Below, piece by piece: positions 36,806 through 45,523 of a DNA stretch of 64,000 nucleotides (positions are counted from its first letter, which is position 1; the number at the start of each line of letters is the position of its first letter). Both the position numbers and the translations under genes were made by a program. Source of the stretch: Cognatishimia activa (GTDB taxonomy: Bacteria > Pseudomonadota > Alphaproteobacteria > Rhodobacterales > Rhodobacteraceae); the NCBI RefSeq assembly GCF_001458335.1, contig NZ_CYTO01000004.1, positions 247,155 to 311,154 of the forward strand, written 5' to 3'. The notes below the pieces were generated by a model that searched no databases, had not been told where the DNA came from, and was given only the letters and a program-made list of their open reading frames with translations.

Positions 36806-38886
36806 TCCGATGCTGGCGTCTTGATGACCCTCGTCAAACGCTGGTGCTAGGGTCCCATAAAGATCACCTTGCAGAGGTGATCTATTGGGGCCCACGGCTA
36901 CCGGACAATGAGGATCTCACAACGCTATATAAGTCGCATATTCTAGACGTGACCGGTGGCATGATGGATGCAAATCCAGAGCTTTCGATCTGTCCTGAAG
37001 AAGCGCGCACTTTTCCCGGCCAAGTTGGTCTGAGGCTGCGCGATGAAACGGGAGCGCTTCTGACGACAAACTTCTTGTTCGTTAAAGCAGAAGAATCGCC
37101 CAATGCACTGTCTCTGCATTTTAAAGACGCAGTAGCTGAAGTTCGCTATGTCGCGGAATTTGCCATGCATCCGCAGACACACATGATTGAAGCGCGCGCT
37201 AGGATTGAAGCGGAACAGCCGGTTCATTTGGACTGGCTCGCGGCTCCGGTTTTTCCGGCCTCTCAGCAATCTGAAGAGATCATCGATTTCACGGGGCGCT
37301 GGATTGGCGAATTTCAAATGAACCATACGCCTTGGTCTGCCGGTCTTCGCCTGCGCGAAAATCGGACCGGTCGGACCGGTCATGAACATTTCCCCGGCGC
37401 GATTGTTGCTTGTTCCGGTGCATCCAACACCTCTGGCCAAGCCTATGCTTTCCATTACGGATGGTCTGGTGGTCACCGCATGGTGGCTGAAGAATTGCCT
37501 GATGGGCGACGTCAAATTCAATTTGGCCATGCAAGCGCGTCAGAGCGTGCAGCGCAAACTCGGTTTGAAACTGCCACATTGTTCGCGACATTCTCGGACA
37601 CGGGTTTGAACGGGTGTGCAACCGCATTCCAACGTCATTTACGCGATCATGTGGTGACCTGGTCTAAACCAGACGCGCCGCGGCCGGTTCACTACAATTG
37701 CTGGGAAGCGGTTTATTTTGATCATTCTTTGGACGAACTCAAAGACATCGCGAACCGTGCCGCTGCCCTTGGCGCCGAACGTTTTGTTCTCGATGATGGT
37801 TGGTTTGGCAAGCGTGACGACGACACAACGTCTCTGGCGGATTGGCAGATTGACCCACGCAAGTATCCTGAAGGCCTGACACCGCTGATTGACCATGTTC
37901 AATCGGTCGGGATGCGTTTTGGTATCTGGTTTGAACCCGAGATGATCAACGAGGACTCTGATACCTACCGCGCGCACCCTGATTGGGTGCTTGGTAAAGC
38001 GGATCAAATTCGCGGCCGCCAGCAGCTGGTGCTGAACATGGCTTTGCCAGAGGTGCAGACCTATCTTTTTGACTGCATCAGTGCGGTTTTGCGCGATCAC
38101 GATGTCGATTACGTCAAATGGGATCACAACCGCGTACTGCCCCATCCTGATGCCGCGCAAACCCGAGGCGCATACGCGCTTATCGACCGTTTGCGGAGCG
38201 CTTTTCCAGAAGTGGAAATCGAAAGCTGTGCGTCGGGCGGAGGTCGCATTGACTTCGGCATATTGGAGCGGACGCAGAGGGTTTGGCTCTCAGATTCTAA
38301 TGACGCACATGAGCGCCTGAAAATCCAACACAATGCGGCTCTGTTTCTGCCGAATGCGGTCACCGGCAGCCATGTTGGCCCGCGCGAGTGCCACACGTCT
38401 GGGCGGGTTTATGACATTCGCTTCCGCGCTTGGGTCGCAGCTCAGCGTCATATGGGTTTTGAAATGGATCCGCGCGAGTTGACCGACGGCGAAGCTGAGG
38501 TGCTTAAGCACGTCACAAGTTGGTGGAAAGACAACCGTGACTGGATGCGGCACGCGGATATTCTGCGCCTTGATAGTTCGGATCCAGTGGTCATCGCAGA
38601 GCAACAACATGCGCAAAACGGCGATCGTTTTGTGGTCTTCGCAGGCCTCGCAGACACGTCAAAGCAAGCACTGCCACGTCCCCTACGACTCACAAATCTC
38701 GATCCAAACGCCACCTATCGCGTTGATCTCATAAATCGAGAGGACGCGCCGGGGTTGTCCCGCGGTGCACCTCATCTAAAGAACGCGCCCTTGGAAGCGA
38801 GCGGCACTTACCTTATGGCCCATGGCATCAACCTGCCCTGGAGCTTCCCTGATCGACTATGGGTGTTGGAAGGAACACGTCTATGA
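36802..38886 (+). CDS. Alpha-galactosidase, GH36
   Basis: GH36 enzymes release terminal alpha-linked galactose from sugars such as melibiose and raffinose. The 694-residue protein has an N-terminal beta-supersandwich, the catalytic barrel and a C-terminal beta domain. FVLDDGWFGKRDDD and FGIWFEPEMIN are typical. The nucleophile should be Asp441 in YVKWDHNR, and the acid/base Asp498 in WLSDSNDAHE; these assignments rest on family knowledge. No signal peptide is seen, so it acts in the cytoplasm on imported galactosides. Confidence 0.95.
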   Translation: MIRCWRLDDPRQTLVLGSHKDHLAEVIYWGPRLPDNEDLTTLYKSHILDVTGGMMDANPELSICPEEARTFPGQVGLRLRDETGALLTTNFLFVKAEESPNALSLHFKDAVAEVRYVAEFAMHPQTHMIEARARIEAEQPVHLDWLAAPVFPASQQSEEIIDFTGRWIGEFQMNHTPWSAGLRLRENRTGRTGHEHFPGAIVACSGASNTSGQAYAFHYGWSGGHRMVAEELPDGRRQIQFGHASASERAAQTRFETATLFATFSDTGLNGCATAFQRHLRDHVVTWSKPDAPRPVHYNCWEAVYFDHSLDELKDIANRAAALGAERFVLDDGWFGKRDDDTTSLADWQIDPRKYPEGLTPLIDHVQSVGMRFGIWFEPEMINEDSDTYRAHPDWVLGKADQIRGRQQLVLNMALPEVQTYLFDCISAVLRDHDVDYVKWDHNRVLPHPDAAQTRGAYALIDRLRSAFPEVEIESCASGGGRIDFGILERTQRVWLSDSNDAHERLKIQHNAALFLPNAVTGSHVGPRECHTSGRVYDIRFRAWVAAQRHMGFEMDPRELTDGEAEVLKHVTSWWKDNRDWMRHADILRLDSSDPVVIAEQQHAQNGDRFVVFAGLADTSKQALPRPLRLTNLDPNATYRVDLINREDAPGLSRGAPHLKNAPLEASGTYLMAHGINLPWSFPDRLWVLEGTRL

Positions 38887-39656
38887 CCGAACCAATGGCA
38901 ACGTTTCATGATTTGAGCGGCAAGTCAGTCTTTATCACAGGTGGAGGCGCGGGCATCGGCGCGTTTCTGACTGATGGATTCATGGCGCAAGGCGCAAAGG
39001 TCGGTTTTGTTGGTCGTTCTGATGCCACTGCGTTCTGTGATGAAATGGAAGCCAAGCACGGTGTGCGGCCACTCTTCATCCAATGTGACATTACCGACAT
39101 TGAGGCCCTCAAGGCTGCTATGGATAAGTGTGCCGAAGCGCATGGTACAATCACAGCACTGGTCAACAATGCCGCCAATGACAAGCGCCATGATACTTTG
39201 GACGTCGACGAAGAATTTTGGGACTGGTCGCAGTCGATCAACCTCAAGGCCTACTTCTTTGCATGCCAACATGCGATTGCTGGTATGAAGAGTGTTGGGG
39301 GTGGAGCAATCATCAATTTCACGTCTATCTCCTACATGATGGGCAACACCGGCTACCCGGCTTACACCACCGCCAATTCCGGCATCAACGGGATGACTCG
39401 TAGTCTCGCGCGTGAGTTTGGTGCCGATAGAATCCGGGTGAATGCATTGGCGCCAGGTTGGGTTTTGACCGACAAACAGAAAGAAATGTGGGTCACACCA
39501 GAGGCTTTGGAAGAACATATGAAACGGCAATGTCTTCAAGACACGTTGGATCCGCAAGACGTGGTCGGTGCGACGCTGTTCCTTGCGTCTGACACCAGTA
39601 AAATGATGACCGGGCAGGCCATGGTCGTAGATGGCGGCGTCGTGGTGACAGGATGA
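38883..39656 (+). CDS. SDR-family aldose dehydrogenase, probably D-galactose 1-dehydrogenase
   Basis: The 257-residue protein has the cofactor motif FITGGGAGIGAF and the catalytic Ser/Tyr/Lys-type region, but note SYMMGNTGYPAYTTANSG: the usual YxxxK reads YTTAN. Depending on alignment Tyr is present and Lys is replaced by Asn, which is unusual. VNNAANDKRHDTLDVDEEFWD resembles known sugar 1-dehydrogenases such as Caulobacter xylose dehydrogenase. In this operon it should oxidise galactose to galactonolactone. The ATG at 38883 overlaps the GH36 stop; its own stop overlaps dgoK. Confidence 0.72.
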   Translation: MTEPMATFHDLSGKSVFITGGGAGIGAFLTDGFMAQGAKVGFVGRSDATAFCDEMEAKHGVRPLFIQCDITDIEALKAAMDKCAEAHGTITALVNNAANDKRHDTLDVDEEFWDWSQSINLKAYFFACQHAIAGMKSVGGGAIINFTSISYMMGNTGYPAYTTANSGINGMTRSLAREFGADRIRVNALAPGWVLTDKQKEMWVTPEALEEHMKRQCLQDTLDPQDVVGATLFLASDTSKMMTGQAMVVDGGVVVTG

Positions 39657-40576
39657 GCGAAGCTGTGCGAGATAAATTGGTATTCGTTGCCGTCGACTGG
39701 GGCACCAGCAACCTTCGCGTTAGCTTGCTGGACGAAGATGGCGCAATCCTAGCAAAGCGGCAATCAGATCGCGGCATGGCACAATTGTCGCGAGAGGAGT
39801 TTGAGCCCGCGCTGCTTGATCTCATCGGTAGTGATCTGCCAGCCAATAAAGTGACACCAGTCATGTGCTGCGGGATGGTTGGGTCTCGTCAAGGATGGGC
39901 TGAGGCGCGCTATGTTTCGGTGCCTTGCAACGCCCCGAGCGGCGAATTGGCAACGCGTGTTCAATCCAAAGATGCAAGGATTGCGACTTGGATCCTTCCG
40001 GGCGTGCAGCAGGTCGGACCTGATGACGTGATGCGTGGCGAAGAAACGCAGATCGCTGGCTTCTTGGCGCAAAACCCAAAGTTTGACGGTGTTGTTTGCC
40101 TACCAGGCACGCATACGAAATGGGTTCGTGTCAGTGCAGAAGAAATCGTTAGCTTTCAGACTTTCATGACTGGCGAGCTTTTTGCGCTGCTTTCCAAAGA
40201 ATCTGTCTTGCGTCATTCGGTTGAGACCGAAGACTTTGATCAGTCCGTCTTCTTGAATGCTGTGTCAGATGCAATGTCGCGTCCGCAGAGTATTGCTGCC
40301 AAGCTCTTTGGAATAAGAGCAGCGCATTTGGTCTCAGATCAGTCTCTAACGCATGCCAAATCCTCTCTGTCTGGGTATTTGGTTGGACTAGAGTTGGCCG
40401 GATCACGCCCTTATTGGCTTGGCATGGATATTGCATTGATCGGCGCACCAGCTCTTTGCGAGATCTATCAAGACGGCCTGAAGGCGCAGGGTTGCCTAGC
40501 CAAGTCCTATTCTGCTGAAGACATGACACTTGCTGGCCTCAAAGCCGCTTTTGAACAGGTTAAGGAAACCATCTAA
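39653..40576 (+). CDS. dgoK: 2-dehydro-3-deoxygalactonokinase DgoK
   Basis: DgoK phosphorylates 2-keto-3-deoxygalactonate at position 6. The 307-residue protein matches the family: VAVDWGTSNLRVSLLDEDG with the ATP-binding phosphate loop, CCGMVGSRQGWAEA, and CLPGTHTKWVRV, then FQTFMTGELFALLS. It is translationally coupled on both sides, by ATGA with the upstream dehydrogenase and TAATG with dgoA. The product goes to DgoA. Confidence 0.95.
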   Translation: MSEAVRDKLVFVAVDWGTSNLRVSLLDEDGAILAKRQSDRGMAQLSREEFEPALLDLIGSDLPANKVTPVMCCGMVGSRQGWAEARYVSVPCNAPSGELATRVQSKDARIATWILPGVQQVGPDDVMRGEETQIAGFLAQNPKFDGVVCLPGTHTKWVRVSAEEIVSFQTFMTGELFALLSKESVLRHSVETEDFDQSVFLNAVSDAMSRPQSIAAKLFGIRAAHLVSDQSLTHAKSSLSGYLVGLELAGSRPYWLGMDIALIGAPALCEIYQDGLKAQGCLAKSYSAEDMTLAGLKAAFEQVKETI

Positions 40577-41184
40577 TGAGCCGTGAAATAATTGCGATCC
40601 TGCGAGGCGTGAAGCCAAACGAAGTGCTGGGCATTTGCGAACAAATCATTGAAGCGGGCATCGATCGGATTGAGGTACCCCTGAATTCACCAGACCCGTT
40701 TGAAAGCATCGGCGCGATTGCCAAGGCGTTTGGTTCAAATGCTCTGATTGGCGCTGGCACTGTGTTGACCACTGATAATGTACAGCGTCTGAAGGATGTC
40801 GGCGGCGAGCTCGTTGTGTCCCCTGACTGCAACATTGCGGTGATCGAGAAGTCAAAGGCGCTGGGTATGCAATCTTGGCCCGGTGTGATGACCCCGACAG
40901 AGTGTTTTGCAGCGCTGCGCGCGGGCGCAGATGGCCTCAAGATTTTCCCAGGTGACATGGTTGGCCCAAAGGGTTTGAAAGCGATGAAAGCTGTTTTGCC
41001 TTCGGATGTGCCGGTTTATGCAGTCGGCGGTGCGGGACCGGACAATTTTGCAGAATGGGCCGCTGCCGGTGCGGCTGGCTTTGGTATCGGGTCTGCGATT
41101 TATAAGCCAGGGCTAAGCGCAGCAGACGTGCGCGCGAAGGCGGATGCAATTGTCGCTGCCTATGACTCAGCGATGGGCACATGA
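40576..41184 (+). CDS. dgoA: 2-dehydro-3-deoxy-6-phosphogalactonate aldolase DgoA
   Basis: DgoA splits KDPGal into pyruvate and glyceraldehyde 3-phosphate. The 202-residue protein is a class I KDPG/KDPGal aldolase. IAILRGVKPNEVLGICEQI opens the barrel, IGAGTVLTTDNV follows, and the Schiff-base Lys is in GLKIFPGDMVGP. It overlaps dgoK by one base and the lactonase gene by four. A DgoA-type preference over the Entner-Doudoroff Eda is supported by the adjacent dgoK. Confidence 0.94.
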   Translation: MSREIIAILRGVKPNEVLGICEQIIEAGIDRIEVPLNSPDPFESIGAIAKAFGSNALIGAGTVLTTDNVQRLKDVGGELVVSPDCNIAVIEKSKALGMQSWPGVMTPTECFAALRAGADGLKIFPGDMVGPKGLKAMKAVLPSDVPVYAVGGAGPDNFAEWAAAGAAGFGIGSAIYKPGLSAADVRAKADAIVAAYDSAMGT

Positions 41185-42032
41185 GCGCATATATCTATGA
41201 CGACCGCGTTTGTGCGTTAGGGGAGGGTGCCTTGTGGCACCCTTTGCGCAATCAGCTGTTCTGGTTTGATATCTTGGGCCACAAATTGCTGACCCGTGAG
41301 AACGGTAAAGCGAAATCTTGGCAGTTTGACGAACATGTATCGGCTGCGGGCTGGGTAGATGAATCAACGCTGTTAATTGCGTCAGAAACCGGCTTGTTCC
41401 GTTTCGACATCGCAACCGGTGACAGCGAATTGCTGCATTCGCTGGAAGCCGACAACACCGTAACCCGGTCCAACGATGGCCGCGCAGATCCCTTTGGCGG
41501 TTTCTGGATTGGCACGATGGGAAAAAGCGCAGAGAACGGTGCGGGAGCCCTATATAGACTCTATAAAGGCGAAATACGTAAAATCGTTGGTGACGTCAGC
41601 ATCACAAATGCCATCTGTTTTGCACCTGATAAGTCCGTTGCCTACTACACGGATACCGCGACGAAACGCATATTGAAGGTCGCACTTGATCAAACTGACG
41701 GCTGGCCAGTAGGCAGCGCCGAAGTTTTCATTGATCTGACCGATGAGGGCCTCAACCCAGATGGCGCTGTGGTCGACGCCGATGGAAACCTCTGGAGCGC
41801 ACAATGGGGCGCACACCGCGTTGCGTGCTATGATCCGCAAGGGAATTTTTTGCGCGAGGTTCGTCTGGTTGCCGAACAGGTTAGTTGCCCGGCTTTTGGG
41901 GGCGAAAACCTCTCGACGCTTTTTGCAACCTCTGCGGCCGTTGGCCTTGAGGGAGAAAACGAAGGCAAGACCTTCGCAATTGATTTGCCTGATGTGCGTG
42001 GTCAGGCGGAACACGCTGTAATTTTGGACTAA
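41181..42032 (+). CDS. SMP-30/gluconolactonase family sugar lactonase
   Basis: The 283-residue protein is a six-bladed propeller of the SMP-30 family: LGEGALWHPLRNQLFWFDI with the metal-binding Glu, TRSNDGRADPFGGFWIGTMG, and NPDGAVVDADGNLWSAQWG with the late metal-binding Asp. In this operon it should open galactono-lactone to galactonate after the dehydrogenase. The start overlaps the dgoA stop (ATGA) and the GH42 gene follows after two bases. The substrate is inferred from context. Confidence 0.9.
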   Translation: MSAYIYDDRVCALGEGALWHPLRNQLFWFDILGHKLLTRENGKAKSWQFDEHVSAAGWVDESTLLIASETGLFRFDIATGDSELLHSLEADNTVTRSNDGRADPFGGFWIGTMGKSAENGAGALYRLYKGEIRKIVGDVSITNAICFAPDKSVAYYTDTATKRILKVALDQTDGWPVGSAEVFIDLTDEGLNPDGAVVDADGNLWSAQWGAHRVACYDPQGNFLREVRLVAEQVSCPAFGGENLSTLFATSAAVGLEGENEGKTFAIDLPDVRGQAEHAVILD

Positions 42033-42034
42033 AG

Positions 42035-43942
42035 ATGAAACGAACAACTGGTACTTGTTATTACCCAGAGCACTGGGACAAAGCCCTATGGGCGGAAGAC
42101 GCGCGGCGCATGGTCGAGGCGGGTCTCACTTGGGTGCGCATTGGCGAATTTGCATGGAGCCGCATTGAGCCAACACCCGGTGATTTCCAGTGGGAATGGC
42201 TGGACGACGCCATTGAAGTGCTAGGTACGGCAGGTTTGAAAGTCGTTCTCGGAACTCCGACGGCGACACCGCCACGATGGGTGGCCGACAAGCATCCGGA
42301 CATGTTTGCAGTGGATGTTGATGGGAAACAGCGCGGCTTTGGATCTCGACGGCATTATTGCTTTAGCCATGAGGGCTATCAGGCAGAGGCTGCACGGATT
42401 GTAGAGCTTTTTGCCGAGCGATACGGGGCGAACCCGCATGTGGCCGCTTGGCAGACTGACAATGAGTATGGCTGTCATGACACGACAATTTCCTACAGCG
42501 ATGCGGCACTCAAAGCCTTCCGGTTTTGGTTGAAAGACAAGTACAAAACCATCGATGCTTTGAACGAAGCATGGGGCAATGTGTTCTGGTCGATGGAGTA
42601 CAATGATTTTGACCAAATCGGCCTGCCTAACCTGACCGTAACAGAGCCTAATCCAGCCCATTCTCTGAATTTTCGCCGGTTTAGTTCGGATCAGGTGGTG
42701 CGGTTCAATCGCATTCAAACGGACATCATCCGAAAACACTCAAAAGCGCCACTCTCCCACAACTATATGGGGCGGGTGACAGATTTCGATCACTACAAAG
42801 TCGGTGATGATCTGGAGATCGCGACTTGGGATAGCTACCCGCTGGGTTTCCTAGAGGACCGAGTCGGTGCTGATGTGTCTGAGCAGCGCGTCTATGCGCG
42901 CCAAGGGGATCCGGATTTCCAGGCCTTGCACCACGATCTGTACCGCGCCGTCGGAAAAGGCCGTTGGTGGGTGATGGAGCAGCAGCCGGGACCCGTGAAC
43001 TGGGCACCCTACAACCCTGCACCCTTGCCGGGGATGGTGCGCCTTTGGTCGTGGGAGGCTTTTGCGCATGGAGCAGAGGCGGTTTGCTACTTCCGTTGGC
43101 GGCAAGCCCCGATGGCACAAGAACAGATGCATGCGGGTCTCTTGCGGCCGGACAGCGCCGATGCGCCAGCTATGGCGGAAGCCAAGCAAGTGCGTGATGA
43201 GATTGCGAACGCACCGGACGTCGCGCCTTATCAAGCGCCTGTCGCTATGATCTTTGACTATGATGCGGAATTCGCTTGGGCGGTTCAGCCGCACGGGCAA
43301 GGCCTCAGCTATTTCAGCTTGTTCTTTGAAACATACAAAGCGCTGCGCAAGATGGGGCTGTCCATTGATATCCTACGACCAGAGACGCGTGATTTTGATG
43401 GGTACAAGCTTATCGTTGCGCCGGGCCTGATGCATATGGACGAAAGCCTAAAACAGGCTCTAACAAAGGCGAATGGACATGTCATGCTTGGGCCGCGCAC
43501 CGGTGCAAGGGATGGCGATATGGTCATTCCAACCCCACTTCCTCCCGCCATTGAAGGTCTTGATGTGATCGTTTCGCGGGTTGAGTCCTTGCGTCCTGAT
43601 ATGCCGGAACCAATCGCGGGCGGCGGTGCTGTAACTGGGTATCGCGAATTGCTCGAGGGCAGTGTGGACGTGGTACTTCGTTCAAAGGACGGGGAAGCAG
43701 CTGTCGTTTCCAATGGGGATGTCACCTATGTCGCCGCGTGGCTTAATCAAACCGCGCTGAGGCGCGTGCTTGCGCCGATCGCAGAGGGGCAAGGCTTGGA
43801 CGTGTTGGACCTGAAAGATGGCGTACGTGTGCGTGACACTGCGACAGAGCGTTTCTGGTTCAATTATGGTGCATCAGAGACTGAATATGATGGACGTCGC
43901 CTTGAAGCTGCCTCTGTGATCCGTGAAGAGCGTAGCGAATAG
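42035..43942 (+). CDS. Beta-galactosidase, GH42
   Basis: GH42 enzymes hydrolyse beta-galactosides. The 635-residue protein has the catalytic barrel from the N-terminus (TCYYPEHWDKALWAEDARRM, WVRIGEFAWSRIEP), the acid/base Glu144 in WQTDNEYG and the nucleophile Glu315 in WVMEQQPG. Trimerisation and C-terminal beta domains follow. There is no signal peptide. It is the last gene of the operon, two bases after the lactonase. Together with GH36 it lets the cell use both anomeric forms of galactosides. Confidence 0.95.
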   Translation: MKRTTGTCYYPEHWDKALWAEDARRMVEAGLTWVRIGEFAWSRIEPTPGDFQWEWLDDAIEVLGTAGLKVVLGTPTATPPRWVADKHPDMFAVDVDGKQRGFGSRRHYCFSHEGYQAEAARIVELFAERYGANPHVAAWQTDNEYGCHDTTISYSDAALKAFRFWLKDKYKTIDALNEAWGNVFWSMEYNDFDQIGLPNLTVTEPNPAHSLNFRRFSSDQVVRFNRIQTDIIRKHSKAPLSHNYMGRVTDFDHYKVGDDLEIATWDSYPLGFLEDRVGADVSEQRVYARQGDPDFQALHHDLYRAVGKGRWWVMEQQPGPVNWAPYNPAPLPGMVRLWSWEAFAHGAEAVCYFRWRQAPMAQEQMHAGLLRPDSADAPAMAEAKQVRDEIANAPDVAPYQAPVAMIFDYDAEFAWAVQPHGQGLSYFSLFFETYKALRKMGLSIDILRPETRDFDGYKLIVAPGLMHMDESLKQALTKANGHVMLGPRTGARDGDMVIPTPLPPAIEGLDVIVSRVESLRPDMPEPIAGGGAVTGYRELLEGSVDVVLRSKDGEAAVVSNGDVTYVAAWLNQTALRRVLAPIAEGQGLDVLDLKDGVRVRDTATERFWFNYGASETEYDGRRLEAASVIREERSE

Positions 43943-43970
43943 TCTCAAATCTGTTCTATGAAAGAACGCG

Positions 43971-43994
43971 TCTCCCCGGCCAACGCTGGGGAGA
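43971..43994. terminator. Hairpin after the galactoside operon
   Basis: A perfect 7-bp stem (43971-43977 with 43988-43994) and 10-base loop follow the GH42 stop by 28 bases. There is no T run, so termination is uncertain. Confidence 0.35.
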
Positions 43995-44010
43995 TACACG
44001 TAACGCGAAA

Positions 44011-44340
44011 TCAAGCGTTTTTAAGTCTGATTTCGAGCGGTTCGCGACCGCCAATGATCTCAAACAAAAGATCGATGTTTGGATGCGCGCCGGGACGGTT
44101 CTTGGCGTCCTCAGTATGCTCGGCGAACACCTCTACGCCATGGGCTGCGGCTTTCGAATCAAGAGCCCCAAAAGTTGCCTGAAGATATTGGTACACCGCC
44201 AAAGACCCTTGCTTGCCCGGCTTGTTTTCGATGAAAGCAACCGTTGCCCCTTCTGAGTCGATCAGATCGATGCGCGCGAGTCCTTCAATCGAAGGCAAAA
44301 GTGCGAGGTTTTCTTTGAATGAAGCGGTTGGCTGAATCAT
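44011..44340 (-). CDS. DUF2322-like protein
   Basis: The 109-residue soluble protein has the block GKQGSLAVYQYLQATFGALD followed by GVEVFAEHTEDAKNRPG and HPNIDLLFEI, which I associate with the DUF2322 family. No catalytic motif is known. The two conserved blocks with His, Glu and Asp residues could bind a metal, but this is a guess. The gene is alone between the galactoside operon and tRNA-Lys. A ribosome-binding site is not strong. Confidence 0.65.
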   Translation of the reverse strand: MIQPTASFKENLALLPSIEGLARIDLIDSEGATVAFIENKPGKQGSLAVYQYLQATFGALDSKAAAHGVEVFAEHTEDAKNRPGAHPNIDLLFEIIGGREPLEIRLKNA

Positions 44341-44457
44341 CGTGTATTCCTTAAATGCAGGTCAGAATCGCATTTAACAGTTTGATGGCTGGAATCCCAT
44401 CAAGTGGGCGAAAATCATGGTTTTATTGATATAAATTGTAAAATTGAGGCCAAGAAC

Positions 44458-44490
44458 GCAAAAGCCCGGGCATTTCTGCCCGGGCCTTAG
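44458..44490 (-). terminator. Terminator of tRNA-Lys
   Basis: An 8-bp stem (44464-44471 with 44478-44485) with a 6-base loop is followed on the minus strand by four T. It lies 13 bases after the tRNA 3' end. Confidence 0.7.
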
Positions 44491-44498
44491 AAACAAAG

Positions 44499-44574
44499 TG
44501 GTGAGCCGTATAGGATTCGAACCTATGACCCACTGATTAAAAGTCAGTTGCTCTACCAACTGAGCTAACGGCCC
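44499..44574 (-). tRNA. tRNA-Lys (anticodon TTT)
   Basis: The 76-base minus-strand sequence folds as a full cloverleaf. The acceptor stem pairs GGGCCGT with ACGGCTC (one G-T pair). The anticodon loop is CTTTTAA inside the ACTGA/TCAGT stem, and the T loop contains GTTCGAAT. The 3' CCA is encoded. A terminator follows directly. Confidence 0.97.
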
Positions 44575-44689
44575 ACTTCGCTTTGCGTGAGGGGGCTTCT
44601 AAGAATAACCGCCAATAGGGTCAACCCAAAAACGCACAAAAAATGCAGCCGACTGGAATTACCGAAATTTCGACGTTATATGCCCGCCC

Positions 44690-45523
44690 ATGACACAAGA
44701 AAGACATACGATAAATTTCGAAAAAATGCACGGACTCGGCAATGATTTCGTGGTGATCGACGCGCGTGATCGCGAGTCGGGTCTTTCTGAGTCGTTGATC
44801 AAGGCGATTGCAGATCGACATTTTGGTGTCGGCTTTGACCAGTTGGCGGTTATTGAAGCCGCAACCAATGCTGACGCGCATTTGGTCTTTTATAATGCAG
44901 ACGGATCAACTTCGGCAGCTTGTGGCAATGCGACACGCTGCATTGGCCGTAAATTGCTCGATGAGTGCGGAGCGGAGGCGCTGACGCTCACAACGGCCCG
45001 TGGCACGCTCTATGCGCGTGAATCTGGCAATGGGCTTGTTTCGGTCAATATGGGCCATCCGCAGCTAAATTGGGACGAGATCCCATTGGCGCGGGAAATG
45101 GATACGCTGGAGTTGCCGATCGAGGGTGCGCCGACGGCGACTGGTATGGGCAACCCCCATTGCACGTTTTTTGTGGAGGACGTCGAGGCGGTTGATCTGG
45201 AAGGTCTTGGCTCAAAGCTTGAACATCACCCGCTTTACCCCGAACGAACGAATGTGGAGTTTGCTTCTCTTGTGGGAGAGAACCACCTGCGCATGCGGGT
45301 CTGGGAGCGCGGTGTGGGCGTTACGCTAGCCTCTGGCTCTTCGTCTTGCGCAACCGCTGTCGCGGCTGCACGGCGTGGGCTAACCGGTCGTCAGGTTCAA
45401 ATCGATCTGGATGGTGGCACGCTGCATATCGATTGGGCCGAAGATGGCGTCTGGATGACCGGTGCGACCATGCATGTGTTTTCTGGAACATTCACTTTAG
45501 ATTTCGTGGATTCCGTCAAGTGA
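44690..45523 (+). CDS. dapF: Diaminopimelate epimerase
   Basis: DapF converts LL- to meso-diaminopimelate for lysine and peptidoglycan synthesis. The 277-residue protein has [17 protein letters not shown], the first catalytic Cys in [18 protein letters not shown], and the second in [13 protein letters not shown]. These two Cys act as the acid/base pair. The ATG at 44690 has no clear ribosome-binding site, but the next in-frame ATG would remove conserved residues. Its stop overlaps the mtaB start (GTGA). dapD of the same pathway lies at the far right of the window. Confidence 0.96.
   Translation: MTQERHTINFEKMHGLGNDFVVIDARDRESGLSESLIKAIADRHFGVGFDQLAVIEAATNADAHLVFYNADGSTSAACGNATRCIGRKLLDECGAEALTLTTARGTLYARESGNGLVSVNMGHPQLNWDEIPLAREMDTLELPIEGAPTATGMGNPHCTFFVEDVEAVDLEGLGSKLEHHPLYPERTNVEFASLVGENHLRMRVWERGVGVTLASGSSSCATAVAAARRGLTGRQVQIDLDGGTLHIDWAEDGVWMTGATMHVFSGTFTLDFVDSVK

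Noticed and set aside
45346..45519. N-terminal extension of mtaB
   Set aside because: It lies wholly inside dapF and lacks family sequence; the GTG at 45520 gives the expected N-terminus.
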